Origin: Pedobacter xixiisoli
GTDB lineage: Bacteria; Bacteroidota; Bacteroidia; Sphingobacteriales; Sphingobacteriaceae
Direction of reading: 5' to 3'
Length of the DNA: 64,000 bases
Assembly: GCF_900215335.1 (NCBI RefSeq)
Contig: NZ_OCMT01000002.1
Location: forward strand, 496,001 to 560,000
Shown in pieces: positions 16,508 through 25,009 of the stretch (position 1 is the first letter of the stretch; each line of letters starts with the position of its first letter). A program made the position numbers and the translations under genes. Under the pieces are notes generated by a model. It did not search any database. It saw nothing but the letters and a program-made list of their open reading frames with translations, and was not told where the DNA came from.

Positions 16508-18289
16508 TTATAAATTTTCTTCCTCTAAAAGCTGATTTTGATATAGCTCTGCATAAGCGCCACCATGCTTTAATAGTTCCAGATGTGTACCTTGTTCTAC
16601 AATTCTGCCCTCATCTAGCACCAAGATTTTATCAGCATTTTTAATGGTAGAAATACGATGTGCAATCAATATGCTGGTTCTTCCGTTCATCAATCTACCG
16701 AGGTTACTTAAAATTTCCTCTTCGGTTTTAGTATCAACAGCAGAAAGACAGTCATCAAAAACGAGCATTTGCGGCTCTTTGATTAAAGCTCTAGCGATTG
16801 AAACACGTTGTTTTTGTCCGCCCGACAAAGTAATCCCGCGTTCTCCCAACATGGTTTCAAACTGCTGGTCGAAACCTACAATATTGTAATAAACAGCCGC
16901 GTCTTTTGCCGCCTGTTCCACCTGCAAGTCAGTTACTGTATTTAGGCCAAAGGCGATATTATTTTTAATGCTGTCAGAAAACAAGAAAACTTCCTGCGGT
17001 ACAAAGCCAATTTGTGAACGATATTCTTGTAAATCTAGTGTTCCAAGTGGTTTCCCATCTATTAGGATCTCTCCCGAAGTAATATCATACATTCTCATCA
17101 GAAGATTGGCTAAAGTAGATTTACCTGAACCAGTTTTACCGATAATCGCTAAGAACTGTCCTTTTTTCACTTCAAAACTTACCTCTTTTATTGCTTCTAT
17201 ACCTGTATCAGCATAGGTAAAACTTACGTTTTGGAAAGTAATATTTCCGTTTAGCGAGATTTCTTCTTTGCCCGATTTAATATCTGGATGTAAATGCAGA
17301 AACTCATTGATACGTTTTTGTGAAGCTGCAGCACGTTGCACCAAAGTGGTTACCCAACCTAACATAGTTACCGGAAAGGTAAGTTGATTGACATATACAA
17401 TAAATTCGGCGATATTACCTGGTGTAATGGCCCCATCAATCACTTGCTTACCCCCTATGTAAATGGTTAAAATGGTGCTAATTCCAACCAACAACAACAT
17501 CGTTGGATAGAAAAACGCTTGTACTTTCACCAAGCCCATCGAATTTCTTTTGTAGGCATTGCTTTCTTCAGCAAAAATCTCCTGTGCGTGACTTTCTCGT
17601 ACATAAGATTTCATGACCCTAATTCCCGAAAAACGTTCTTGCACGAAAGAAGATAATCTCGATAATTGCTCTTGAATCTTTTCGCTTTTTTGATTGATAA
17701 TGGTATTTACATAATAAATCGCAATCACCAGAATAGGTAGCGGCAGCAAAGCATAAATAGCTAAGGTGCTGTTTACCGAAAACATGAAGTAGATGACTAA
17801 ACAGAAAAGTACGGTGGTATTAATGGCATACATAATTGCCGGACCAACATACATTCGCACTCTGTTCACGTCTTCCGTCGCTCGGTTCATTAGATCTCCT
17901 GTGTTATTGCGGCGATAGAAACCTAAGCTCAGTTTCTGGTAATGCGCATAAATTTCGTTCTTCATATCAAACTCTATATGCCTCGACATCAAGATAATTG
18001 TTTGACGCATAAAGAACAAGAACAAACCCCTCAGTAAATAGAGGAACAAAATGAGCACTCCAAAAAACAATAAGCTATAGCCAAAAATATCGTAAACAAT
18101 CTCTTGCCTATCGAAACCGTTATACAACCTGTATATAGCAATGTTCTCTGTAATCAAATTGAAAGCATGACCAATTACCTGAGCTGGCACAACTCCGAAA
18201 ATATTGGAGATAACCACAAACAAAACACCTGGTATAACTCTCCATTTGTACTTTATAAAATATTTATTGAGGAAGAATAAGTGTTTCAT
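16508..18289 (-). CDS. ABC exporter, fused membrane-ATPase (MdlA/YheI-like)
   Basis: A 593-aa half-transporter: six membrane helices (about 20-315) followed by an ATPase domain. Walker A is GKTGSGKST at 384-392, the signature LSGGQ at 488-492. Walker B reads LVFDD (509-513) followed by CLSAVDT, so the catalytic glutamate that normally follows the Walker B Asp is Asp. That substitution is typical of the degenerate half of heterodimeric exporters (MdlA, YheI/BmrC, TM287). No second half-transporter is adjacent. The substrate is unknown; lipids or drugs are usual for the family. The start overlaps no other gene. Confidence 0.9.
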   Translation of the reverse strand: MKHLFFLNKYFIKYKWRVIPGVLFVVISNIFGVVPAQVIGHAFNLITENIAIYRLYNGFDRQEIVYDIFGYSLLFFGVLILFLYLLRGLFLFFMRQTIILMSRHIEFDMKNEIYAHYQKLSLGFYRRNNTGDLMNRATEDVNRVRMYVGPAIMYAINTTVLFCLVIYFMFSVNSTLAIYALLPLPILVIAIYYVNTIINQKSEKIQEQLSRLSSFVQERFSGIRVMKSYVRESHAQEIFAEESNAYKRNSMGLVKVQAFFYPTMLLLVGISTILTIYIGGKQVIDGAITPGNIAEFIVYVNQLTFPVTMLGWVTTLVQRAAASQKRINEFLHLHPDIKSGKEEISLNGNITFQNVSFTYADTGIEAIKEVSFEVKKGQFLAIIGKTGSGKSTLANLLMRMYDITSGEILIDGKPLGTLDLQEYRSQIGFVPQEVFLFSDSIKNNIAFGLNTVTDLQVEQAAKDAAVYYNIVGFDQQFETMLGERGITLSGGQKQRVSIARALIKEPQMLVFDDCLSAVDTKTEEEILSNLGRLMNGRTSILIAHRISTIKNADKILVLDEGRIVEQGTHLELLKHGGAYAELYQNQLLEEENL

Positions 18290-18436
18290 TGCTGCGCAAA
18301 GTTAGACAATTTGGTTTGTTTGTTGTTTGGTTTTTTAGTTGTTTAATTATTCGCTTGGAAACTGATACCTATAAACTGAAAATCAATACCTGATACCTGA
18401 CCACTGGTACCTAGCCACTAATTATTTAAAATACGC

Positions 18437-18468
18437 TTAGATTTAATGGTTTTTTTGTCTTAGTTTTG
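18437..18468 (+). promoter_or_regulatory. Bacteroidota-type promoter of the dehydrogenase gene
   Basis: TTAG (18437-18440) as a near -33 element, a 20-nt spacer, and TAGTTTTG (18461-18468), a full match to TAnnTTTG, 25 nt before the ATG. Confidence 0.65.
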
Positions 18469-18493
18469 CAGCGTACGTTTCAACGTTATTTGT

Positions 18494-19582
18494 ATGCCAG
18501 AAATCAGTTCGTCTAATCATTCTATCTTAGAGCAATTAAGCCAATCTGGCCACAAAAAAGTGGTATTTTGCAACGACCCTGATACTGGGCTGAAAGCCAT
18601 TATTGCTATTCATGATACAACTTTAGGCCCTGCTTTGGGAGGCGTTAGAATGTGGAACTACAATTCGGAGGCCGAAGCTTTAGAAGATGTTTTGCGTTTA
18701 TCTAAAGGAATGACCTACAAAGCGGCTATTGCTGGTTTAAATGTAGGTGGCGGTACTGCCGTAATCATCGGTGATTCGAGAAGACAGAAATCTGAGGCTT
18801 TGATGCGTAGTTTCGGTCGTTTCGTTAAAAACTTAAACGGAGAATTTATTGCGGGTGAAGATGTGGGCACTACTGTACGCGACATGGAGTATATCCGTAT
18901 GGAAACACAACATGTAACTGGTGTTCCAGAATCTTTAGGTGGCGCTGGTAATCCCGCCCCATATACAGCAAAGGGGGTTTATCTAGGTATCAAAGCTTGC
19001 GTTAAGGAAGTTTTCGGAACAGATGAATTGGCTGGTCGTTCGGTAGTGGTACAAGGTACGGGTAATGTTGGCGAACACTTGGTAGAACTACTAAGAAACG
19101 ACAACGTTGAAGTTTACGTAACCGACATTAATGAGGACAGCATGCGAATGATTGCCCGCAAATACAAAGCGAAGGCCATTGAAGCTGATAAAATCTTCAA
19201 TATTGGAGCTGACATTTATGCTCCTTGTGCTTTGGGCGCAACCATTAACGACAAAACTTTAAAAACCATGAAGTTTGCAATTATCGCAGGTTCTGCGAAT
19301 AATCAGCTAGCAGACGAAAAAATTCATGGGCAAATGTTACAAGATAAAGGCATTTTATATGCTCCAGACTATCTAATCAACGCTGGCGGTATCATCAGTT
19401 GTTACTCGGAACTAACTGGATTTGGAAAAAAACGAACTATCCAACTTACAGAGAACATTTACGATGCCACTAGAGAGGTGATCAAATTATCAAAAGCAGA
19501 AAAAATACCAACCAATTTAGCCGCATCCCGTATCGCTGAAAAGCGTATCGAAGATATTAAGAAAATCAAATCGTCATATTAA
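18494..19582 (+). CDS. Glu/Leu/Phe/Val dehydrogenase family protein
   Basis: A 362-aa NAD-dependent amino-acid dehydrogenase, closest in length and motifs to leucine/valine dehydrogenases, which deaminate branched-chain amino acids to 2-oxo acids. Visible: the glycine-rich TLGPALGGVRMW, the catalytic-lysine segment GMTYKAAIAGLNVGGG, and the Rossmann motif VVQGTGNVGEHLVELL. Substrate preference (Leu, Val or Phe) cannot be fixed from sequence alone. A good promoter precedes it; nusB follows 49 nt downstream. Confidence 0.92.
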   Translation: MPEISSSNHSILEQLSQSGHKKVVFCNDPDTGLKAIIAIHDTTLGPALGGVRMWNYNSEAEALEDVLRLSKGMTYKAAIAGLNVGGGTAVIIGDSRRQKSEALMRSFGRFVKNLNGEFIAGEDVGTTVRDMEYIRMETQHVTGVPESLGGAGNPAPYTAKGVYLGIKACVKEVFGTDELAGRSVVVQGTGNVGEHLVELLRNDNVEVYVTDINEDSMRMIARKYKAKAIEADKIFNIGADIYAPCALGATINDKTLKTMKFAIIAGSANNQLADEKIHGQMLQDKGILYAPDYLINAGGIISCYSELTGFGKKRTIQLTENIYDATREVIKLSKAEKIPTNLAASRIAEKRIEDIKKIKSSY

Positions 19583-19631
19583 TTAATTTATACACAGCAA
19601 CGCGGTTAAAACCGTAATCGTTCTTACATTC

Positions 19632-20585
19632 ATGTTAAACAGAAGGCACCTAAGAATTAAAGCCATGCAAAACATTTTTGCTTGGCACACTACCGAGAAG
19701 AAAGACACTGTAAGTAGTCAGAAAATCTTGATGAAAAGTATTGATGAAGTAAATCAGATGTACGTTTCCATGTTGGCACTTATTGTAGATCTTACAGAGT
19801 ACACCGCCAACGACGCTATAGAAAGAGCAAACAAGCATTTGCCAAGCGCAGAAGATTTAAATCCAAATCAAAAGTTACTAAACAACAAGTTTGTTATTAC
19901 ACTAAAGCACAATCCAGAATATGTGGCTTCAGTGAACAAATACCAAATCAACTGGTTTTCTGACCCAGAATTTGTTAAAGCAATTTTCAATAAACTAAAA
20001 GAAACGAAAGAATACGAGGCTTATTTAGCAGAAGATTTTGAGGAAACTTTAGAAAGCTCAAAGGAAATCATCAAATTCATTTTCCGTAAAATGTTATTGA
20101 AGAACGTAAATGTAATACAAGCTTTTGAAGATAAATTCATCAATTGGCCAGTAGACCGTGAAGTGATGCAAGGCATGATTGCTAAAACATTGAAAAACTT
20201 CGAATCTGAGAATCCTTTAGAAAATAAGTTAACTCCAATTAGCGCAGACTGGAAAGAGGACAGTGCTTTTGTACAGGACTTATTTGCTTATACGCTTAAA
20301 AATGACGATAAATATCAAGCGTTAATAGCAGAGCGTACTAAAAATTGGGAGTCGGAGCGTATTGCTTTAATGGATACGATTTTGATGAAAATGGCTATCT
20401 GCGAGATGATGAACTTCCCTTCTATTCCTGTGAAGGTAACGATTAACGAGTACCTAGAGTTATCAAAAGATTACAGTACTCCGAAAAGTAATACTTTTAT
20501 AAATGGTATCTTGGACAAGATTTTAAACGATTTAAAGAAAAATAACAGTATTAAAAAATTAGGTAGAGGTTTAATTGAAGAATAA
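19632..20585 (+). CDS. nusB: Transcription antitermination factor NusB
   Basis: A 317-aa protein whose C-terminal ~130 residues are the NusB fold (RIALMDTILMKMAICEM, then INEYLELSKDYSTPKSNTFINGILDKI), a part of the rRNA antitermination complex. The N-terminus starts with the typical LNRRHLRIKAMQNIFAW. E. coli NusB is about 140 aa; an extended middle is the usual Bacteroidota form. It heads the conserved run nusB, DUF1573 lipoprotein, yajC, ybbR-like, coaE. Confidence 0.93.
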   Translation: MLNRRHLRIKAMQNIFAWHTTEKKDTVSSQKILMKSIDEVNQMYVSMLALIVDLTEYTANDAIERANKHLPSAEDLNPNQKLLNNKFVITLKHNPEYVASVNKYQINWFSDPEFVKAIFNKLKETKEYEAYLAEDFEETLESSKEIIKFIFRKMLLKNVNVIQAFEDKFINWPVDREVMQGMIAKTLKNFESENPLENKLTPISADWKEDSAFVQDLFAYTLKNDDKYQALIAERTKNWESERIALMDTILMKMAICEMMNFPSIPVKVTINEYLELSKDYSTPKSNTFINGILDKILNDLKKNNSIKKLGRGLIEE

Positions 20586-20621
20586 ATAGTTTTCAGTTTA
20601 CACCTTATTAAATTTATAAAA

Positions 20622-21065
20622 ATGAAAAAACTTTTCTTAATTGCTATTTGCGCTGCTACGTTTGTTGCTTGTCAAAACAAAACTAGCGAAGGAGAGACAG
20701 CTACAACAGATACGACGTCTACAGAAACGCCAGTAATTGCAGAAGCTGACGCACCAAAAGTACAGGTTGAAAGAGCGATCTACGAGTTTGGGGAGATTAA
20801 ACAAGGCGAAAAAGTTAACTACGAATTTAAATTCAAGAATGTAGGTAAAACGCCTTTAATCATCACTAATGCTACCGCTACTTGCGGTTGTACAGTTCCA
20901 GAATACCCTTCGGCACCTGTTAAACCTGGAGAAGAAGGTGTGATCAAAGTAGTATTCGATAGTACTGGCAAACTAGGTTTACAGGATAAGGTAGTAACGA
21001 TCACTTCTAACGCAAACCCTGCTTTTGAGCAACTTCATTTAGTAGGCGACGTTAAGGAGAAATAG
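20622..21065 (+). CDS. DUF1573 lipoprotein
   Basis: A 147-aa exported protein with a lipoprotein signal (MKKLFLIAICAATFVAC, lipobox FVAC, Cys17), a Thr/Glu-rich linker (about 20-48) and one DUF1573 domain with the Ig-like core YEFGEIKQGEKVNYEFKFKN and the ATCGCTVPEYP motif. DUF1573 proteins are abundant in Bacteroidota and of unknown function. Located 36 nt after nusB in a conserved cluster. Confidence 0.9.
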   Translation: MKKLFLIAICAATFVACQNKTSEGETATTDTTSTETPVIAEADAPKVQVERAIYEFGEIKQGEKVNYEFKFKNVGKTPLIITNATATCGCTVPEYPSAPVKPGEEGVIKVVFDSTGKLGLQDKVVTITSNANPAFEQLHLVGDVKEK

Positions 21066-21206
21066 TAGTCAGTTTACAGTAATCGGTTAGCAGTTGGTGC
21101 AAATATCAAAATCCATTGATCAAGCACTTATAGTCTTCCAAACTATCAACTATTAGCATTCGACCGTAGCAACAATAAAACAATTTAACAATAACACCAT
21201 TTAAAA

Positions 21207-21515
21207 ATGATATCAACAGTAATTTTACAAGCAGGGGGCCAAGGAACACAAACGTTAATTATGTTTGGTTTAATGGCTGTGGTAATGTATTTCTTTATGA
21301 TTAGACCACAAATGAAAAAAGCTAAAGACCACAAAAAATTAGTGGAAGAGCTTAAAGTGGGCGATAAAATTGTGACCACAGCAGGTATACACGGTAAAAT
21401 TGTAGGTGCTGCAGAAACTACATTCTTGATTGAGACAGAAGGTGGCGGCAAAATCCGTTTCGATAAATCTGCAATCTCACTTGATGCAACAAAAGCTGCT
21501 GCTCCAAAAGCATAG
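21207..21515 (+). CDS. yajC: Preprotein translocase subunit YajC
   Basis: A 102-aa single-span membrane protein that associates with SecDF. One membrane helix (about 14-32), then MIRPQMKKAKDHKKLVEELKVGDKIVT and GIHGKIVGAAETTFLIE, the standard YajC core. secDF itself is at the other end of the window, not adjacent. A terminator follows 18 nt after the stop. Confidence 0.96.
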   Translation: MISTVILQAGGQGTQTLIMFGLMAVVMYFFMIRPQMKKAKDHKKLVEELKVGDKIVTTAGIHGKIVGAAETTFLIETEGGGKIRFDKSAISLDATKAAAPKA

Positions 21516-21533
21516 TTAAAAGATTTATATTTT

Positions 21534-21568
21534 AAAGCCACTTCAATTTATTTGGAGTGGCTTTTTTA
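21534..21568 (+). terminator. Rho-independent terminator of yajC
   Basis: Stem AAAGCCACT / AGTGGCTTT, extendable by a few imperfect pairs, with a run of Ts at the 3' side. It lies between yajC and the YbbR-like gene, so the latter probably has its own promoter. Confidence 0.8.
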
Positions 21569-21583
21569 TTGTAATTTTACCTC

Positions 21584-22531
21584 ATGCCCTTTATAAAACT
21601 AACTAGGTTAGAACAAAAACGCTTCGGAGCAGTACTCATCTGTGTGCTCTGTGCTGTTGGCGCTTGGTTATTTTTGGCGCTCAACAAGAAATATCCTTAC
21701 ACCGTACAAACCGAACTGCTATATAAAGACGAGCCACAGGGCAAAGCTTTTAAAGCCCTACAGCCCGATACGGTAGACTTGAAAGTGGAAGGTACAGGTT
21801 GGCAATTGTTATTTGCTCGCTTAAGGATAAAACCACCTTCCATTACCGTTAGTCTACAAAAACTGAATAGTAGAAGCTATGTGGTTTTCTCGGAGCAGCT
21901 AGACCAAGTGAATAGACAGCTGGAAACTTCGCAAAAGATAATATCAATTAAGCCAGATACCTTGTATTTTGATTTTTCTAGAAGGACTAACAAAAGAGTT
22001 CCTCTGAAACTAATTTCGAGCTTAACTTTTGCTCCCCAATACGGTGTTTCAAAGGAAATTAAACTTACGCCGTCTTACGTAAATATTTCTGGACCACACG
22101 AAGAACTGGAGAAGATACATGTTTGGCATACTGACAGCCTTAAATTGAGCGATATCAATAAAAACGTAGATGTTAGGGTGAATATATTCAAAAATCCTAT
22201 CAGCAATGTAAGCATTTACCCAGCTAACATCGGTGTTAAAATCCCTGTAGATGAGTTTACTGAAAAAACCATCGAGGTACCACTCAGCATCCTTAACAAC
22301 AAAGAATATTACGATGTAAAACTATACCCTAAAAAAGTGAAGATAGTTTTATTAGTAGCGCTGTCTAATTATGCGAAAACCAACGAAGAGCAGTTAAAAG
22401 CCGCTATAAATTTAAACGAATGGAAGGTTTTACAGCATAATAAACTGTCTGTAAAAATCATCAAACTACCCGGATTTTCTAAACTAGTGAGCATTACGCC
22501 CAGCAGTGTAGATTTTATCATCGAAAAATAA
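21584..22531 (+). CDS. YbbR-like (CdaR-type) membrane-anchored protein
   Basis: A 315-aa protein with one N-terminal membrane helix (FGAVLICVLCAVGAWLFLAL) and an extracytoplasmic region of repeated YbbR-like beta domains; phrases such as VDLKVEGTGWQL and YVNISGPHEEL are typical. In Firmicutes CdaR regulates a diadenylate cyclase; here no cyclase is adjacent, so the role is open. Its stop and the coaE start overlap (TAATG), a conserved pairing in Bacteroidota. Confidence 0.85.
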   Translation: MPFIKLTRLEQKRFGAVLICVLCAVGAWLFLALNKKYPYTVQTELLYKDEPQGKAFKALQPDTVDLKVEGTGWQLLFARLRIKPPSITVSLQKLNSRSYVVFSEQLDQVNRQLETSQKIISIKPDTLYFDFSRRTNKRVPLKLISSLTFAPQYGVSKEIKLTPSYVNISGPHEELEKIHVWHTDSLKLSDINKNVDVRVNIFKNPISNVSIYPANIGVKIPVDEFTEKTIEVPLSILNNKEYYDVKLYPKKVKIVLLVALSNYAKTNEEQLKAAINLNEWKVLQHNKLSVKIIKLPGFSKLVSITPSSVDFIIEK

Positions 22532-23127
22532 TGTTAAAAATTGGAATAACTGGCGGAATTGGCAGTGGAAAGACCACCATTTGTAAGGTATTTGAAACTT
22601 TAGGTATCCCAGTTTTTTACGCAGATACGGTGGCTAAACAAATTATGACCACCGATACCATCTTAATTGAAGGCATAAAAGATACGTTTGGTGCAGAAAG
22701 CTATTTTAATGACGGTGTACTGAACAATAAACACATCGCCAGCATTGTATTTAGTAACGAAACGGAGTTGAACAAACTTAACGCATTGGTTCATCCGGCA
22801 GTATTTAGAGCTTTTGATGAATGGGATGCGATGTTGCCAAAACACCTACCTTATTCCTTAAAAGAAGCTGCATTGCTATTTGAAAGTGGCTCTTACGAAA
22901 TGTGTGATAAAAACATTCTGGTAACGGCTCCGCATGCTTTAAAGATTGCCAGAGTTACCCAAAGGGATAACGTAAGCGAAGAGCAAGTTTTGGCCAGAAT
23001 GAACAAACAGTTCACTGATAGACAAAAGTTAAAATTGGCTGATTATTTCATAGAAAACAACGAAAACAAGTCTATTATTTTACAAGTTTTAGATTTGCAT
23101 GAGCAGTTTTTAAAAATGACTGAATGA
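22531..23127 (+). CDS. coaE: Dephospho-CoA kinase
   Basis: A 198-aa P-loop kinase for the last step of coenzyme A synthesis. P-loop GGIGSGKT at about 8-15; YADTVAKQI and the LNALVHPAVF block follow; ALLFESGSYEMCDKNILVTAP and QRDNVSEEQVLARMNKQ complete the family pattern. Length is normal. Its ATG overlaps the upstream stop by one base, indicating coupled translation. Confidence 0.95.
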   Translation: MLKIGITGGIGSGKTTICKVFETLGIPVFYADTVAKQIMTTDTILIEGIKDTFGAESYFNDGVLNNKHIASIVFSNETELNKLNALVHPAVFRAFDEWDAMLPKHLPYSLKEAALLFESGSYEMCDKNILVTAPHALKIARVTQRDNVSEEQVLARMNKQFTDRQKLKLADYFIENNENKSIILQVLDLHEQFLKMTE

Positions 23128-23234
23128 TAAATTTTGAATGATTGGATACATAATATTCTTCTAAATAAATTCTGTTTAAATGGTGGTAGAAACTCCATAC
23201 AAACTATTAACTATCAACCATCGACTAACAACAA

Positions 23235-24185
23235 ATGACCAACCCTATACTTCAAGATTTTATTACACTAACCAAAACTGGATTATATTGTAGCTACGGC
23301 AATTTCTATCTCGATCCACAAGATCCTGTTGTTGAAGCGGTAATTTCTCACGCTCATGGCGATCATGCCGTAAGTGGAAATGAGAATGTATACTGTACCA
23401 AAGCCACACAGCTTTTCATGCAGCACCGTTATAAAAAGTTTTCAGCAGCTAATTTCGAAATCAAAGCATATCAGGAGAAATTCGATATCAACGGCGTAAA
23501 AATTAGCTTCTACCCTGCCGGACATATTTTAGGCTCGGCAATGGTACTAATGGAATATCAGAATGTTCGCTATTTATATACTGGGGATTATAAATTAGAA
23601 CCCGATACGACTTGCGAGCCCATTGAGTTTGTTAAAGCTGATGTTTTAATTACCGAGACTACGTTTGCCGACCCAGAAGTAAAACATCCAGATGCGGAAG
23701 AGGAAATAAAGAAACTAAATACTGTAAGTAGCAATATCATGTTAGGTGCTTATGCGCTAGGTAAAAGCCAAAGGCTAATTTCGCTGATCAATAAACATTG
23801 CCCTGATAAAAAGATTTTGGTGCATCACAACATTATGCCGTTTATACAAATCTATGAACAACAAGGCATACAAATGGGCAATTATCAGGTTTATGATAGG
23901 AAAATAATGAAGCAACAACTGGAAGGCAATATTTATTTGGTACCTCCAATGGTATTTAATAGCTACATTAGGGCAATAAACGTGGTTAGGGTTTTCGCCA
24001 CAGGGTGGAAATACCTACAACAGGGCAATGGTTTGCATCTTTATATCTCTGATCATGTAGATTGGGAAGGAATCATTAAAACCATTGAAGAAGTGCAGCC
24101 CAAAGAAGTATGGACCCTACACGGCGACGGAAAACAATTACGAGCGCACTTTAGTGACAAGCTTACCGTTAAAATTCTAAATTAG
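23235..24185 (+). CDS. Metallo-beta-lactamase-fold exonuclease (ligase-associated type)
   Basis: A 316-aa MBL-fold protein related to 'ligase-associated DNA exonucleases' and mRNA 3'-end-processing nucleases. The start GLYCSYGNFYLDP, metal motif SHAHGDHA, HILGSAMV and YTGDYKLEPDTTCEP fit that family well. Two zinc ions would be bound. The partner ATP-dependent ligase and helicase of the classical locus are not adjacent. It precedes a DUF5522 micro-gene by 58 nt. Confidence 0.85.
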   Translation: MTNPILQDFITLTKTGLYCSYGNFYLDPQDPVVEAVISHAHGDHAVSGNENVYCTKATQLFMQHRYKKFSAANFEIKAYQEKFDINGVKISFYPAGHILGSAMVLMEYQNVRYLYTGDYKLEPDTTCEPIEFVKADVLITETTFADPEVKHPDAEEEIKKLNTVSSNIMLGAYALGKSQRLISLINKHCPDKKILVHHNIMPFIQIYEQQGIQMGNYQVYDRKIMKQQLEGNIYLVPPMVFNSYIRAINVVRVFATGWKYLQQGNGLHLYISDHVDWEGIIKTIEEVQPKEVWTLHGDGKQLRAHFSDKLTVKILN

Positions 24186-24243
24186 CTCGATACGTTTTGT
24201 AACTTACTCATTCCATCATTCAAAATTCAATCATTTAAATTAC

Positions 24244-24390
24244 ATGAAAGAAGGCGAGGATTTCTATTTTAATGAAGATGGGCTAATGGTTTTTACTAAA
24301 GCCTACCATTTAAAAAGAGGTTATTGCTGCAAAAATAAATGCAAGCATTGCCCTTGGAATTTCGGAAAACCGAAAGGCAAAAAAGCATAG
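24244..24390 (+). CDS. DUF5522-like cysteine-rich micro-protein
   Basis: A 48-aa reading frame with ATG at 24244. The second half carries C28, C29, C33 and C36 in GYCCKNKCKHCPWNFGKP, a probable metal site characteristic of DUF5522 proteins, which are small and widespread. Function unknown. Confidence 0.85.
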   Translation: MKEGEDFYFNEDGLMVFTKAYHLKRGYCCKNKCKHCPWNFGKPKGKKA

Positions 24391-24470
24391 ATTTTATTCT
24401 TAAGGTAATTTTTGTTTTACTAAGTAAACACTTTCAATAAATCGTTGTTACTTTGAAATAATCAACAACA

Positions 24471-24959
24471 ATGACAAAGAAAAGTCCTCTTTCCAACACG
24501 CTTGCATTCTTAATTTGCATTGCCATTCCTTTATCAATTGGCTTTTTAGGCAGCATGTTTACCATGGAATCGGTTAAAACTTGGTATACAACTATCAACA
24601 AGCCTTCATTTAATCCACCTAATTGGATATTTGCTCCTGTTTGGACCACACTTTATGTTTTAATGGGCGTAGCTTCGTTTAGGGTATGGAAAAGGCGTAA
24701 AACGATGGAATGGTTTCATTGGGCAGTCATCATCTATTTGGTACAGCTTATTTTTAACCTCATGTGGTCGTACATTTTTTTCGGTCTACACCAAGTTGGC
24801 TTTGCACTGATAGAAATCGTGTTGTTACTTGTACTTATCCTAGTCAATGCATTTATTTTCTATCGTTTTGATAAACTTGCCGGATGGCTATTCTTACCTT
24901 ATTTTCTTTGGGTAAGCTTTGCCACCTATCTCACCTATTCCATTTTTATACTGAATTAA
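24471..24959 (+). CDS. tspO: TspO/MBR family protein
   Basis: A 162-aa five-helix membrane protein of the tryptophan-rich sensory protein family, which binds porphyrins and related ligands. Diagnostic features: WYTTINKPSFNPPNWIFAPV followed by WTTLYVLMG, and later LIFNLMWSYIFFG and LPYFLWVSFATYL. Length is typical. Monocistronic by context. Confidence 0.94.
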   Translation: MTKKSPLSNTLAFLICIAIPLSIGFLGSMFTMESVKTWYTTINKPSFNPPNWIFAPVWTTLYVLMGVASFRVWKRRKTMEWFHWAVIIYLVQLIFNLMWSYIFFGLHQVGFALIEIVLLLVLILVNAFIFYRFDKLAGWLFLPYFLWVSFATYLTYSIFILN

Positions 24960-25009
24960 GTACTATAATTAGATTTTAAAACCAAAGAAAATCGGTACTT
25001 TTATAGAGC

